From NCBI RefSeq assembly GCF_934424005.1, contig NZ_CAKRXI010000007.1:1-64000 (forward strand): a DNA stretch of 64,000 nt, read 5' to 3'. The DNA is from an uncultured Blautia sp. GTDB lineage: Bacteria; Bacillota; Clostridia; Lachnospirales; Lachnospiraceae. A program made the position numbers and the translations under genes. Below the pieces are notes generated by a model that worked only from the letters and a program-made list of their open reading frames with translations, did not search any database and was not told where the DNA came from. Below are positions 51,999-60,075 of the stretch, in pieces (positions within the stretch are counted from its first letter, which is position 1; each line of letters starts with the position of its first letter).

Positions 51999-53522
51999 TT
52001 ATGCCGTCATCCTGGAAAGTACACGGTCAATTGCCGCATCAATAACCAGATCCAGTTCTTTATCATCAGCCTCCGGCATAAGAGATGCTGCATCTTCATC
52101 CGAAATAATCTCAATAAGGCTGCCGAATTTTTCTTTGTATTTCACTTTGCAGACTGCATAAAATACAACACCAAGGAGACTCCATGCGCCTACCATCATC
52201 CATTCCTGCATGATCAGTGTTCCGCCGGAACCCGGGATACAATACACCAGAACCATACAGCCGGAAAGGATCACTGCCATCGTACCTACAAATTTGTAAG
52301 CCGGTACACGATAAGGTCTTGGCATATCCGGTTCTTTTTTACGAAGGATCAGGAAAGAGAGTGAAACCATACAATATGCAAGACAGCAGCCAAAGTTACC
52401 TGCATCGCAGATCCATACCATCATGACACGTCCTGCAAAAGGAGCGATCATCGTAAGGATACCGATCAGGATCAGTGCATTGACCGGCGTTTTGTGCTTT
52501 GGATGAAGTTTCGCAAATACTTTCGGAACCATGTAAGATTCTGCCATAGAATACAATGCACGGGAACCTCCGATCATAAAGGAGTTCCAGGAAGTGACAA
52601 TACCGCACATACCACCTACGATGATAACTTTCGCCATTACCGAGGTTCCAAAAGCCTTCGCCATCGCATCTGCTGTTACCAGTCCTGTTGTGCTCTGCGA
52701 AAGTGCAATCTCTTCCGGATTCAGAACATAACCAACTGCAAGGATTACAAAAGAATAAAATACAACTGCAAGTACTACAGAAAGGATCATCATTTTGCCA
52801 ATCTTTTTGAGTGGCACATTGATTTCTTCTGCTGCCTGTGGAATAACGTCAAAACCAATAAAGAAAAACGGAGTGATAACTGCAACTTTCAGGACATTTT
52901 TTGCCATGCTGCCAGTTGTCTCACCCATAAACATCTGTCCCTGCAGATTATCCACATTGCCATTGATCACAGATGCCACGATCAGAAGGATGCCAGCTCC
53001 GCCAATGATACAGGTCAGAACGGTCTGGAGTACAGCTGCTGTTTTTGCTCCCATAATGTTGATCATCATGATGAAGAAGGCAACAATAATTGCAACGATC
53101 AGCCAGGAAGCATAGATATCAAATCCGGCAACCGTATAAAGATAGCCTTTCAGGAATCCCGGCCACAGATAGGTGATGATCGTTGGAAACGCACATGCCT
53201 CAAAACAGGTAACACCTACATATCCAAGAATGATCGCCCAGGTACAGATAAAGGATCCTGTAGGACCCATTGCCTTATAGCTGAATACGTGCTCACCGCC
53301 ACACTGAGGCATAGCCGCTGTCAACTCAGCATATGTAAGACCGACGAAGAAGATCATGACACCACCGATTGCGAAGGCAAGTGCTGCACCGACAACACCA
53401 CCGGCATCGATCCATGTTCCGGAAGATACGACCCAGCCCCAGCCGATCATAGCGCCAAAAGCGATCACAAGAATGTCCCATGCACTGAATACTTTATCAA
53501 ATTCTGATTTTTTCTGTCCCAT
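51999..53522 (-). CDS. APC-family amino acid permease
   Basis: A 507-residue membrane protein with about 12 helices and the APC opening AWDILVIAFGAMIGWGWVVSSG. The helix-1 unwound region, the YAELTAAMPQCGGEHVFSY segment and the FIGFDVIPQAAEEI helix are typical of amino-acid/polyamine/GABA carriers. The C-terminal 40 residues are acidic (ISDEDAASLMPEADDKELD). ATG 53522 follows AGGAGGA and begins four bases after the kinase-like gene. The adjacent aminotransferase suggests an amine or omega-amino acid substrate. Confidence 0.88.
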   Translation of the reverse strand: MGQKKSEFDKVFSAWDILVIAFGAMIGWGWVVSSGTWIDAGGVVGAALAFAIGGVMIFFVGLTYAELTAAMPQCGGEHVFSYKAMGPTGSFICTWAIILGYVGVTCFEACAFPTIITYLWPGFLKGYLYTVAGFDIYASWLIVAIIVAFFIMMINIMGAKTAAVLQTVLTCIIGGAGILLIVASVINGNVDNLQGQMFMGETTGSMAKNVLKVAVITPFFFIGFDVIPQAAEEINVPLKKIGKMMILSVVLAVVFYSFVILAVGYVLNPEEIALSQSTTGLVTADAMAKAFGTSVMAKVIIVGGMCGIVTSWNSFMIGGSRALYSMAESYMVPKVFAKLHPKHKTPVNALILIGILTMIAPFAGRVMMVWICDAGNFGCCLAYCMVSLSFLILRKKEPDMPRPYRVPAYKFVGTMAVILSGCMVLVYCIPGSGGTLIMQEWMMVGAWSLLGVVFYAVCKVKYKEKFGSLIEIISDEDAASLMPEADDKELDLVIDAAIDRVLSRMTA

Positions 53523-53526
53523 AGTC

Positions 53527-54147
53527 TTATTCCTCCTCGCTTCCAAATTTTCTTCTGATCAGTTCTTCCAGGTAGTCTGCAGTTCCTTCTATTCCAAGAT
53601 ACGAGCTGTTCATCAGAATATCCCGGTTATGACGGTCGCCTCGGTTGCTGCCTGTCAGTGCCAGATGACGTTTATGGTATCTTTTATCTTTTTCCAGTAA
53701 TAAGATCTTTGCATCTTTTTCAGAAAGGTTGTGACTCTCCATAATATTATGGATACGTACCTCATCCGGAGCATAAATAAATGCTCTCAGCAAATTGATA
53801 TCACTGGTATCTTTCAAAATATAATCTGCAGAACGTCCAATGATCACGCAGGATTCTTTCTCTGCAAGTTTTCGTATGATCTGCTTCTGCACATGGATCG
53901 CACGGTCAGTCAGATCCGCATACTTGGAGAACGAGCCACGCACATCACCTTCTGCACCTTTACCGGCAATCGTTCCGCCCTCTTCTACTTTTTCCATGAT
54001 TTCTTTCGGAATTCCGACCTCTTCAATAATCTCATCGACAAGATCACGATTGTAAAATTTGATATTGAGGTCTTCCGCTATTTTTCTGCCAATGGCATTT
54101 CCCTTGGCTCCATATTCACAGCCAATCGTTATAACCAGATGTCTCAT
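53527..54147 (-). CDS. Cytidylate kinase-like family protein
   Basis: A 206-residue P-loop protein of the cytidylate-kinase-like family (Pfam PF13189 type). The N-terminal loop VITIGCEYGAKGNAIGRKIA is a variant of the SREYGSGG phosphate loop, then FYNRDLVDEI, VIIGRSADYIL and LLEKDKRYHKRH. Its substrate is unknown; it is not the housekeeping Cmk. Members are often found near transporters in Clostridia, and here it sits between the aminotransferase and the permease. ATG 54147 follows GAGAGGA. Confidence 0.82.
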   Translation of the reverse strand: MRHLVITIGCEYGAKGNAIGRKIAEDLNIKFYNRDLVDEIIEEVGIPKEIMEKVEEGGTIAGKGAEGDVRGSFSKYADLTDRAIHVQKQIIRKLAEKESCVIIGRSADYILKDTSDINLLRAFIYAPDEVRIHNIMESHNLSEKDAKILLLEKDKRYHKRHLALTGSNRGDRHNRDILMNSSYLGIEGTADYLEELIRRKFGSEEE

Positions 54148-54211
54148 ATCGATTTCCTCTCACACGAATTTTTGTTACCGTTTTTTCTTAATCACACTTT
54201 TGTTCTGTAAC

Positions 54212-54256
54212 AAAAAAGGCGCGCGAACCATATCCTGATGATCCGCGACGCCCTTG
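54212..54256 (-). terminator. Terminator after the class III aminotransferase gene
   Basis: GGGCG-CGCG pairs with CGCGCGCC, followed by TTTTTTG on the minus strand. Its loop side (ATGGTT-CG-GCGC) resembles the leader hairpin at 39458-39500. Some read-through to the kinase-like gene is likely, as no clear promoter follows. Confidence 0.75.
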
Positions 54257-54272
54257 TCACTTTTGTCTGTAT

Positions 54273-55490
54273 TTATTTTTCCAAAGATTTGATCGTATCT
54301 TCAATGATAGCAACTGCTTTATCACATTCTTCTTCTGTTACGATAAGCGGTGGGATCATACGGATAATGTGTGCTCCGATCGCAGTGATCAGAAGCTTTC
54401 GATCCAGACAGCCATGTTTCACATCTACCCCGCCAATGGTATCATCAAATTCCACACCTACCAGAAGACCCTGATGTCTTACTTCTTTTACATGCGGAAG
54501 TTTTTCCAGTTTGGATGCGAAGTAATCACCGACTTTCTTTGCATTTCCTGCAAGATCTCTGTCAAGAAGTTCATTCACTTCTGCAAGTGCTGCTGCGCAG
54601 CTTACCGGATGTCCACCGAATGTAGTTCCGTGGGAACCTGCTGAAAATGCCTTTGCAACTTCAGCTGTCGCACAGATTGCACCGATCGGCATTCCTCCGC
54701 CAAGTGCTTTGGCCATGGAAACAATATCCGGTTTGATGCCATAATTCATATAAGACATTACAGCACCTGTTCTGCACCATCCTGTCTGTACTTCATCGAT
54801 CAGAAGGAGCATATCGTTTTCATCACAGAATTTACGAAGTCCCTGCATGAATTCCATTGTTGCCGGATGTACACCACCTTCGCCCTGTACCGGCTCGACC
54901 ATGATCGCGATCGTATTTTCGGTACATGCATCTTTGAATGCCTGCAGATCGTTGTACGGTGCATAGGAGAATCCATAAGTCATTGGTCCGAATCCAACCT
55001 GGCATCCGTTAGCCGGCTGACCTGTTGCTGACATGGCACCGAAGGTTCTTCCATGGAATCCCATCTTTGCAGTTACGATATGATAACGGTTCGGTCCGTA
55101 TTTCTCAATACCATATTTACGTGCCATTTTGATCATTGCTTCGTTTGCTTCTGTACCGGAGTTCTGATAGAAGATCTTGTCCATTCCGATCGTTTCACAG
55201 ACTTTTTCAGCAAGCAGTGCCTGTGGAATGGTATATGGATAGTTAAAGGTATGCATGATGTCTTCTACCTGATCTTTGACAGCAGCTACAACTTTCGGGT
55301 TACAGTTTCCTGCACTGTTTACTGCAATACCTGCGTAAAAATCAAGATATGGTGTTCCGTTTTCATCGTACATATACATGCCGTCTGCTGTTTCAGCAAG
55401 AAAATCAAAACGCTCATAAGTCTCGATCATGTACTTGCTTACTTTGTCTTTGATGTCCTGAAAAGTTAATCCTGTGTCTTTTAATTTCAT
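54273..55490 (-). CDS. Class III aminotransferase (acetylornithine/GABA type)
   Basis: A 405-residue PLP enzyme. The cofactor signature LLLIDEVQTGWCRTGAVMSY and the catalytic lysine in VSMAKALGGGMPIGAI are clear; FYQNSGTEANEAMIKMAR binds phosphate. It could be acetylornithine transaminase (ArgD), but no arginine genes adjoin it; the permease, Fe dehydrogenase and XRE-cupin regulator favour transamination of GABA, 5-aminovalerate or a similar amine. ATG 55490 follows GGGAGGA. The 100-base leader contains a terminator-like hairpin. Confidence 0.86.
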   Translation of the reverse strand: MKLKDTGLTFQDIKDKVSKYMIETYERFDFLAETADGMYMYDENGTPYLDFYAGIAVNSAGNCNPKVVAAVKDQVEDIMHTFNYPYTIPQALLAEKVCETIGMDKIFYQNSGTEANEAMIKMARKYGIEKYGPNRYHIVTAKMGFHGRTFGAMSATGQPANGCQVGFGPMTYGFSYAPYNDLQAFKDACTENTIAIMVEPVQGEGGVHPATMEFMQGLRKFCDENDMLLLIDEVQTGWCRTGAVMSYMNYGIKPDIVSMAKALGGGMPIGAICATAEVAKAFSAGSHGTTFGGHPVSCAAALAEVNELLDRDLAGNAKKVGDYFASKLEKLPHVKEVRHQGLLVGVEFDDTIGGVDVKHGCLDRKLLITAIGAHIIRMIPPLIVTEEECDKAVAIIEDTIKSLEK

Positions 55491-55520
55491 TGCTGTTTCC
55501 TCCCATATCTTTAAGATAAT

Positions 55521-55567
55521 AAAAAAAGCAAAGGCAGATTTCCGTTACCGGTAAGCGCCTTTGCTTT
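55521..55567 (-). promoter_or_regulatory. Attenuator-like hairpin in the aminotransferase leader
   Basis: GCAAAGGC and GCCTTTGC pair around a loop (ACCGGTAACGG inside), followed by TTTTTTTAT on the minus strand, between the promoter at 55598-55626 and the gene at 55490. A terminator in this position implies control by read-through; no known riboswitch class is recognised. Confidence 0.6.
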
Positions 55568-55597
55568 GATTTACTGTGTATTATTTTGTACAACATT

Positions 55598-55626
55598 ACA
55601 ATATCACTGACACAATTATTTGTCAA
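55598..55626 (-). promoter_or_regulatory. Promoter of the aminotransferase operon
   Basis: TTGACA (55621-55626) and TATTGT (55598-55603) with a 17-base spacer on the minus strand; a TTGTACAA palindrome overlaps the likely start and could bind the XRE-cupin regulator encoded upstream. Confidence 0.7.
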
Positions 55627-55775
55627 TATATTTTTTATCAAAAAGATTTTTGTTGATTTTAAAAGACTTTTTGTATTTTAGAGATATATTATACAATTTT
55701 CTTTTGTACATTATATTGCACATTTTGTTTCTGTATGTTATTACATTTTGTTTGTTCTGTCATTCCGCTTCCTTA

Positions 55776-56339
55776 TCACTGTTTTCCGTGATAATCCAGG
55801 AAGAAGCAGGTACAACAGGCTTTCTCACTGCCCTCATTCCGATATATATGATCCTGGTCTGTCTCAAACTTGAAGACCTGATCTTTTCGAATCTGATAGT
55901 TCTGTCCATGACATTCTACAGTCAGCACACCTTCCGTCACGACCAGATACTCGCGCGTCTTCTCACCATGACTTCCACTCACATAAATACCGCCAGGCTC
56001 AACTTCGATCCGATACACTTCTACAAGATGTGTATCTTCATACGGCAGACAAGTCCAGACACGGTACTGTCCTTCCAGTTCCTTGGTCGGAAGCAGTTCT
56101 TCCGGCGTCACAAGACAGCAGTCTACTCTCGGTGGCTGGATCAGTTCCTGGAATTCGACTCGAAGACCGCTGGTAATCTTTCCAAGCACTCCAAGCGATG
56201 GATTAGCTGTTCCTCTTTCAATCTGTGCCAGCATGCTTTTGCTGACACCAGTCTGTTCTGCTGCCTGATCCAGGCTCATAGATTTTGATTTTCGAATTCT
56301 TTTCAGATTTGCCGCAACATTTTTTGATAAATAATCCAT
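55776..56339 (-). CDS. XRE-family regulator with C-terminal cupin domain
   Basis: A 187-residue regulator. Residues about 8-65 are an XRE helix-turn-helix (LDQAAEQTGVSKSMLAQIERG), and residues about 110-185 are a cupin (VEPGGIYVSGSHGEKTREYLVVTEG, YRNEGSEKACCTCFF). PuuR-like proteins of this plan control polyamine and amino-acid catabolism, which matches the aminotransferase operon just downstream. ATG 56339; the ribosome site is weak (AAGA), so expression may be low. Confidence 0.88.
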   Translation of the reverse strand: MDYLSKNVAANLKRIRKSKSMSLDQAAEQTGVSKSMLAQIERGTANPSLGVLGKITSGLRVEFQELIQPPRVDCCLVTPEELLPTKELEGQYRVWTCLPYEDTHLVEVYRIEVEPGGIYVSGSHGEKTREYLVVTEGVLTVECHGQNYQIRKDQVFKFETDQDHIYRNEGSEKACCTCFFLDYHGKQ

Positions 56340-56404
56340 AATTTATATCTTTTCTTTCTCTGTGAGCATTGATGCTTTCCACTCGGTTACGCTTAAGTGC
56401 CATT

Positions 56405-57100
56405 TTATTTCAGAAATTCATCGACATCTATTCCTCTGAATGACCGGATTGTCGGGAAATATCTGTGTTCCGGCGGTTCTTTTTCCTGGGTATACCAGAT
56501 GCCTTTCAGTCCGCATTCCCATGCACCTTCGATATCTTTTTTCACATTATCACCGATAAATGCACATTCTTCCGGGCGAACTCCCGCCTTTTCCACACAG
56601 ATATCAAAAAAATGATAATGTGGTTTCTCTACCCCCGCTTCTTCGCTGGTAACAATAAAATCAATATATGATGTCACACCAATTGCTTCCAGTTTTCTGT
56701 ACTGAACATATGCAGTCATGTCTGTCCCGATTCCGATACGGATTTTTCTTTTTTTCAGCTCTTTCATAAATTCCAGGATTCCCGGATTTGACTGTATATG
56801 CTGAATAAATGTGTCCCAGTAAGCATGATACATATTTCGCGCATGCGGAAACAATGGCTTTTCGAGAAGCTCCAGCATGCACTGCATCCGCAGCATACGG
56901 CTATGGATTGCAGCAGTATCTGTTCCGATCCGGTCTGTCATGATCCGTCCGGCCTTTCTGTAGCAGGCCTGCATCTCTTCTGTTGTAATCCCAAACGAAT
57001 CTCTGCAGTATACAGCCAAAGCTTCCATTCCATAAATATGATTTTCATCATAACTGTATAAGGTATTGTCTATGTCAAAAATGACCGCTTTTATCATCAT
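56405..57100 (-). CDS. HAD-family hydrolase (noncanonical nucleotidase-like)
   Basis: A 231-residue HAD phosphatase of subfamily IA with nucleophile motif VIFDIDNTLYSYDEN, motif II GIGTDM, motif III lysine in EKPHYHFFD and motif IV FIGDNVKKDIEGA. A helical cap lies between about residues 18 and 95. The substrate is unknown; YjjG/YfnB-like nucleotide or phosphosugar phosphatases are the closest pattern. ATG 57100 follows GGAG. A separate gene between the regulator and the metal operon. Confidence 0.88.
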   Translation of the reverse strand: MMIKAVIFDIDNTLYSYDENHIYGMEALAVYCRDSFGITTEEMQACYRKAGRIMTDRIGTDTAAIHSRMLRMQCMLELLEKPLFPHARNMYHAYWDTFIQHIQSNPGILEFMKELKKRKIRIGIGTDMTAYVQYRKLEAIGVTSYIDFIVTSEEAGVEKPHYHFFDICVEKAGVRPEECAFIGDNVKKDIEGAWECGLKGIWYTQEKEPPEHRYFPTIRSFRGIDVDEFLK

Positions 57101-57159
57101 GTTTCTCCTTGTCTGTTTTCCTGATTTCTATCTTACCCTATTCTTTTCCTTTTGACCAT

Positions 57160-57206
57160 ATAAAAATGCCGGTGCACATCTGTTTCTTTCAGATATACAC
57201 CGACTT
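57160..57206 (-). terminator. Terminator of the metal-efflux operon
   Basis: CGGTGTATATCTG pairs with CAGATGTGCACCG, followed by GCATTTTTAT on the minus strand, directly after the ArsR-family gene stop. Confidence 0.85.
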
Positions 57207-57210
57207 CTTC

Positions 57211-57573
57211 TTACTCTAAAATATGCTCTCTTCCCATTGAAATGATAGTTCTTACGTGATCATCTGCCAGGGAATAAAAAATAGATTTTCCTTCTCTTCG
57301 ATTCTTCACCAGTTTATTTTGCTTGAGGATCCGAAGCTGATGGGACACTGCGGACTGGGTCATGTTCAGGACCTTTGCCAGATCACAGACACACACTTCA
57401 GATTCAAACAACACAAACAGGATTCTGATTCGGGTGGAATCTGCAAATACCTTAAACAGATCTGCCAGATCATACAGTTCCTCTTCATCCGGCATGGTCT
57501 CATTCACGATTTTTAAAAGATCTTCATGAATCTCCTGGCATTCACAGCTGATCTCTTCTCTCTCTTCTTCCAT
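57211..57573 (-). CDS. ArsR/SmtB-family metal-sensing repressor
   Basis: A 120-residue winged-helix repressor. Recognition helices lie in VLNMTQSAVSHQLRILKQNKLVKNRREG. Two sets of metal ligands are visible: a CVC in the alpha-3 region (SEVCVCDLA, with further cysteines near the N-terminus, as in CadC) and an alpha-5 set (DDHVRTIISMGREHILE, as in SmtB/CzrA), so it may sense cadmium/lead and zinc. It is the last gene of the efflux operon, whose operator is at 59931-59952. Confidence 0.9.
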   Translation of the reverse strand: MEEEREEISCECQEIHEDLLKIVNETMPDEEELYDLADLFKVFADSTRIRILFVLFESEVCVCDLAKVLNMTQSAVSHQLRILKQNKLVKNRREGKSIFYSLADDHVRTIISMGREHILE

Positions 57574-57615
57574 AACTGTCTCTCTTTCTCTCTAAATTAT
57601 TCAGTTCAGGTAACT

Positions 57616-57656
57616 ACGGATTGCTTCGTGTTACACACTCTCGCAATCCTGTAGTT
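57616..57656. repeat. Long hairpin between the P1B ATPase and repressor genes
   Basis: GTAACTAC-GGATTGC and GCAATCCGTAGTTAC pair almost perfectly around a short loop, overlapping the ATPase stop codon. No U-run follows, so an RNA-stability or processing role is more likely than termination. Confidence 0.55.
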
Positions 57657-59541
57657 ACAGTTTCTTTACAAACAAAGTTCTGATCGCATTCAGCACTGCA
57701 ATGATCATAACTCCGACATCTGCAAAAATCGCAACCCACATATTGGCAATACCCACTGCACCAAGAATCAGACAGATTACCTTGATTCCAATTGCAAAAT
57801 AAATATTTTCATATACAATACGCATACATTTCTTTGCGATGCGGATAGCTTTCACGATCTTCATCGGATCATCATCCATAAGAACAACATCTGCTGCCTC
57901 AATAGCTGCATCCGATCCAAGTGCTCCCATGGCAATACCAATATCTGCTCTGGAAAGTACCGGAGCATCATTGATACCGTCACCAACAAAGGCAAGTTTC
58001 TCTTTCTCTGTCTTTTTTGCAAGAAGTTCTTCTACTTTACTTACTTTGTCTGCCGGAAGAAGTTCACTGTATACACGGTCTACCCCAAGCTCTCCGGCTA
58101 CCTGCTGTGCAACCTTATCAATATCACCTGTCAGCATGACGGTCTCTTTGATGCCGTTTTTCTTAAGATTTATAATCGCATCTTTTGAAGTTGGTTTCGG
58201 AACATCAGAGATCAGGATATGTCCTGCATAAACACCGTCAATTGCAACATGAATGACAGTTCCTACCTGGTGGCATTCCACAGCTTCTACACCAATCCGT
58301 TTCATCAGCTTCACATTACCGACTGCAACCGGAATACCGTCTACTTTCGCCGTAACACCGTTTCCACTAATCTCTTCTACATCTGTCACACGATTCTGAT
58401 TGATTTCTTTCCCATAGGCAGCTTTGAGACTGAGGCTGATCGGATGTGAGGAAAAACTCTCTGCAAGTGCTGCATATTCAAGGATTTTTTCCTGCTCCAT
58501 GGTATTATGGTGGACACCAACTACCTCAAATACACCCTTTGTCAGAGTACCTGTCTTATCAAATACGACATATTTTGTCTGAGCCAACGTTTCCAGATAG
58601 TTGGAGCCTTTGACTAGGACGCCTGCATTGCTGGCTCCACCGATTCCGGCAAAGAAACTCAGCGGAATACTGATAACAAGTGCACACGGGCAGCTGATTA
58701 CAAGAAATGTCAGGGCTCTGTAGATCCACTGACCCCACTGTGCAGGATTATGAAGAAGCACAAGGTTTACAAGCGGTGGCAGGATGGCCAGGGCAAGTGC
58801 TCCGTAGCAGACTGCCGGAGTATAATAATGAGCAAATTTCGAAATAAAGTTCTCGGATCTGGATTTACGGGAACTGGATTCCTCGATCAGTTCCAGAATC
58901 TTGGACACCGTTGATTCGTCAAATTCTTTTGTTGTCTTAATTTTCAGTACACCCGTCATATTGATGCATCCGCTGATTATCTCATCTCCCGGTTTTGCAT
59001 TGCGTGGAAGGCTCTCACCGGTCAGTGCACTGGTGTTGAGGCTACTGTTTCCTTCTACAATCACGCCATCGATCGGGACTTTTTCACCCGGCTGTACGAC
59101 AATAATGGAACCAACCTCAACTTCATCCGGATCTACTTTTTCTAACTTACCATCGTTTTCAATGTTAGCATAATCCGGGCGGATATCCATCAGTTCCGTG
59201 ATATTACGGCGGCTCTTTCCGACTGCATAGCTCTGGAAAAGTTCACCGATCTGGTAGAACAGCATAACGGCAATAGCCTCATTATAATCTCCGCTTCTTT
59301 CATAAACAGCCAGCGCAAATGCACCGATCGTTGCAATTGCCATCAAAAAGTTTTCATCGAAAACCTGACCATTTTTGATTCCTTTAAATGCTTTCTTTAC
59401 AATATCATATCCGATAACCAGATAAACCGCCAGATAACAGATAAATCTCGGAACTCCCGTAATCGGAACGAAATGCAGAACGATCAATAACACAGCTGCT
59501 ATAATAATACGCGTCAGCATTTTTTTCTGCTTTTTATTCAT
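57655..59541 (-). CDS. P1B-type heavy-metal exporting ATPase (CadA/ZntA-like)
   Basis: A 628-residue membrane pump for Zn/Cd/Pb-type ions. It has TGES in the actuator domain, the transmembrane CPC motif (LVISCPCALVIS), the phosphorylation site DKTGTLTKG, the SHPIS nucleotide motif, and GDGINDAPVLSRAD. About eight helices. There is no N-terminal HMA domain; a stand-alone HMA protein is encoded just upstream (59672-59890), a split arrangement. ATG 59541 follows GGGAGGA. A repressor of the ArsR type follows. Confidence 0.93.
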   Translation of the reverse strand: MNKKQKKMLTRIIIAAVLLIVLHFVPITGVPRFICYLAVYLVIGYDIVKKAFKGIKNGQVFDENFLMAIATIGAFALAVYERSGDYNEAIAVMLFYQIGELFQSYAVGKSRRNITELMDIRPDYANIENDGKLEKVDPDEVEVGSIIVVQPGEKVPIDGVIVEGNSSLNTSALTGESLPRNAKPGDEIISGCINMTGVLKIKTTKEFDESTVSKILELIEESSSRKSRSENFISKFAHYYTPAVCYGALALAILPPLVNLVLLHNPAQWGQWIYRALTFLVISCPCALVISIPLSFFAGIGGASNAGVLVKGSNYLETLAQTKYVVFDKTGTLTKGVFEVVGVHHNTMEQEKILEYAALAESFSSHPISLSLKAAYGKEINQNRVTDVEEISGNGVTAKVDGIPVAVGNVKLMKRIGVEAVECHQVGTVIHVAIDGVYAGHILISDVPKPTSKDAIINLKKNGIKETVMLTGDIDKVAQQVAGELGVDRVYSELLPADKVSKVEELLAKKTEKEKLAFVGDGINDAPVLSRADIGIAMGALGSDAAIEAADVVLMDDDPMKIVKAIRIAKKCMRIVYENIYFAIGIKVICLILGAVGIANMWVAIFADVGVMIIAVLNAIRTLFVKKL

Positions 59542-59671
59542 AACCTCTTTCCTCCCATCGCAGGCAGATCAACCTGCTCCGTTCTGCTGCATCTTCACAG
59601 ATTAGCCGCAGCATTCCATCTATTTATTTAAATGCCCTGCCACATCCGCAGCAGAGCATTTTCCGTACATC

Positions 59672-59890
59672 TTATAAATAAATCTCGCAATCGTCTTCTA
59701 CTTTTTTGCAGTTCTTCAGAACTTCTTTCATTACACTGTCCGGATCCTGTCCTTCTTCAAATTCTACTTTCATCTTGAGCATCATGAAATTCACGCTTGC
59801 ATCTTTAACACCTGCTGTGTTCTTAGCTGCTTCTTCCATTTTATTTGCACAGTTTGCACAGTCAACTTCAATTTTGTAAGATTTCTTCAT
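59672..59890 (-). CDS. Stand-alone HMA-domain metal chaperone
   Basis: A 72-residue heavy-metal-associated domain with the metal motif DCANCANKMEE (CxxC) and the usual VKDASVNFMMLKMKVEF strands. The C-terminus adds two cysteines (KNCKKVEDDCE). It is likely to deliver metal to the following P1B ATPase, which lacks its own HMA domain. First gene of the operon. ATG 59890 follows AGAAGGAG. Confidence 0.92.
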   Translation of the reverse strand: MKKSYKIEVDCANCANKMEEAAKNTAGVKDASVNFMMLKMKVEFEEGQDPDSVMKEVLKNCKKVEDDCEIYL

Positions 59891-59930
59891 AGTAGTGATC
59901 TCCTTCTCATATATGTTTTATTCACGTTTT

Positions 59931-59952
59931 CATATGAACATTCATTCATATG
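59931..59952. promoter_or_regulatory. ArsR/SmtB-type operator of the metal-efflux operon
   Basis: CATATGAA-6-TTCATATG, an inverted repeat matching the ATATGAACA-type operators of CadC/CzrA/SmtB, sits just downstream of the -10 box, where bound repressor would block transcription. Confidence 0.8.
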
Positions 59953-59961
59953 TTTGATTGT

Positions 59962-59989
59962 ATTATAACACTATCCTCATATATGTCAA
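59962..59989 (-). promoter_or_regulatory. Promoter of the metal-efflux operon
   Basis: TTGACA (59984-59989) and TATAAT (59962-59967) with a 16-base spacer on the minus strand. Confidence 0.8.
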
Positions 59990-60021
59990 TATATTTTGAA
60001 GAACTTTCCATATGATTTATA

Positions 60022-60072
60022 CACAAAAAAATCCTTTCAGTATTGTGAAAATATACTGAAAGGATTTACTCT
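60022..60072 (-). terminator. Terminator of the rlmD-like gene
   Basis: AAATCCTTTCAGTAT and ATACTGAAAGGATTT form a long stem followed by TTTTTGTG on the minus strand. Confidence 0.88.
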
Positions 60073-60075
60073 CTT

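Noticed and set aside
52494..53507. Long + strand frame (337 codons) opposite the APC permease
   Set aside because: Antisense to a well-supported permease; composition (Cys, His, Asn rich) is that of a shadow.
54273..55490. Naming the class III aminotransferase argD
   Set aside because: Sequence alone does not separate acetylornithine from GABA-type enzymes, and no arginine genes are adjacent.
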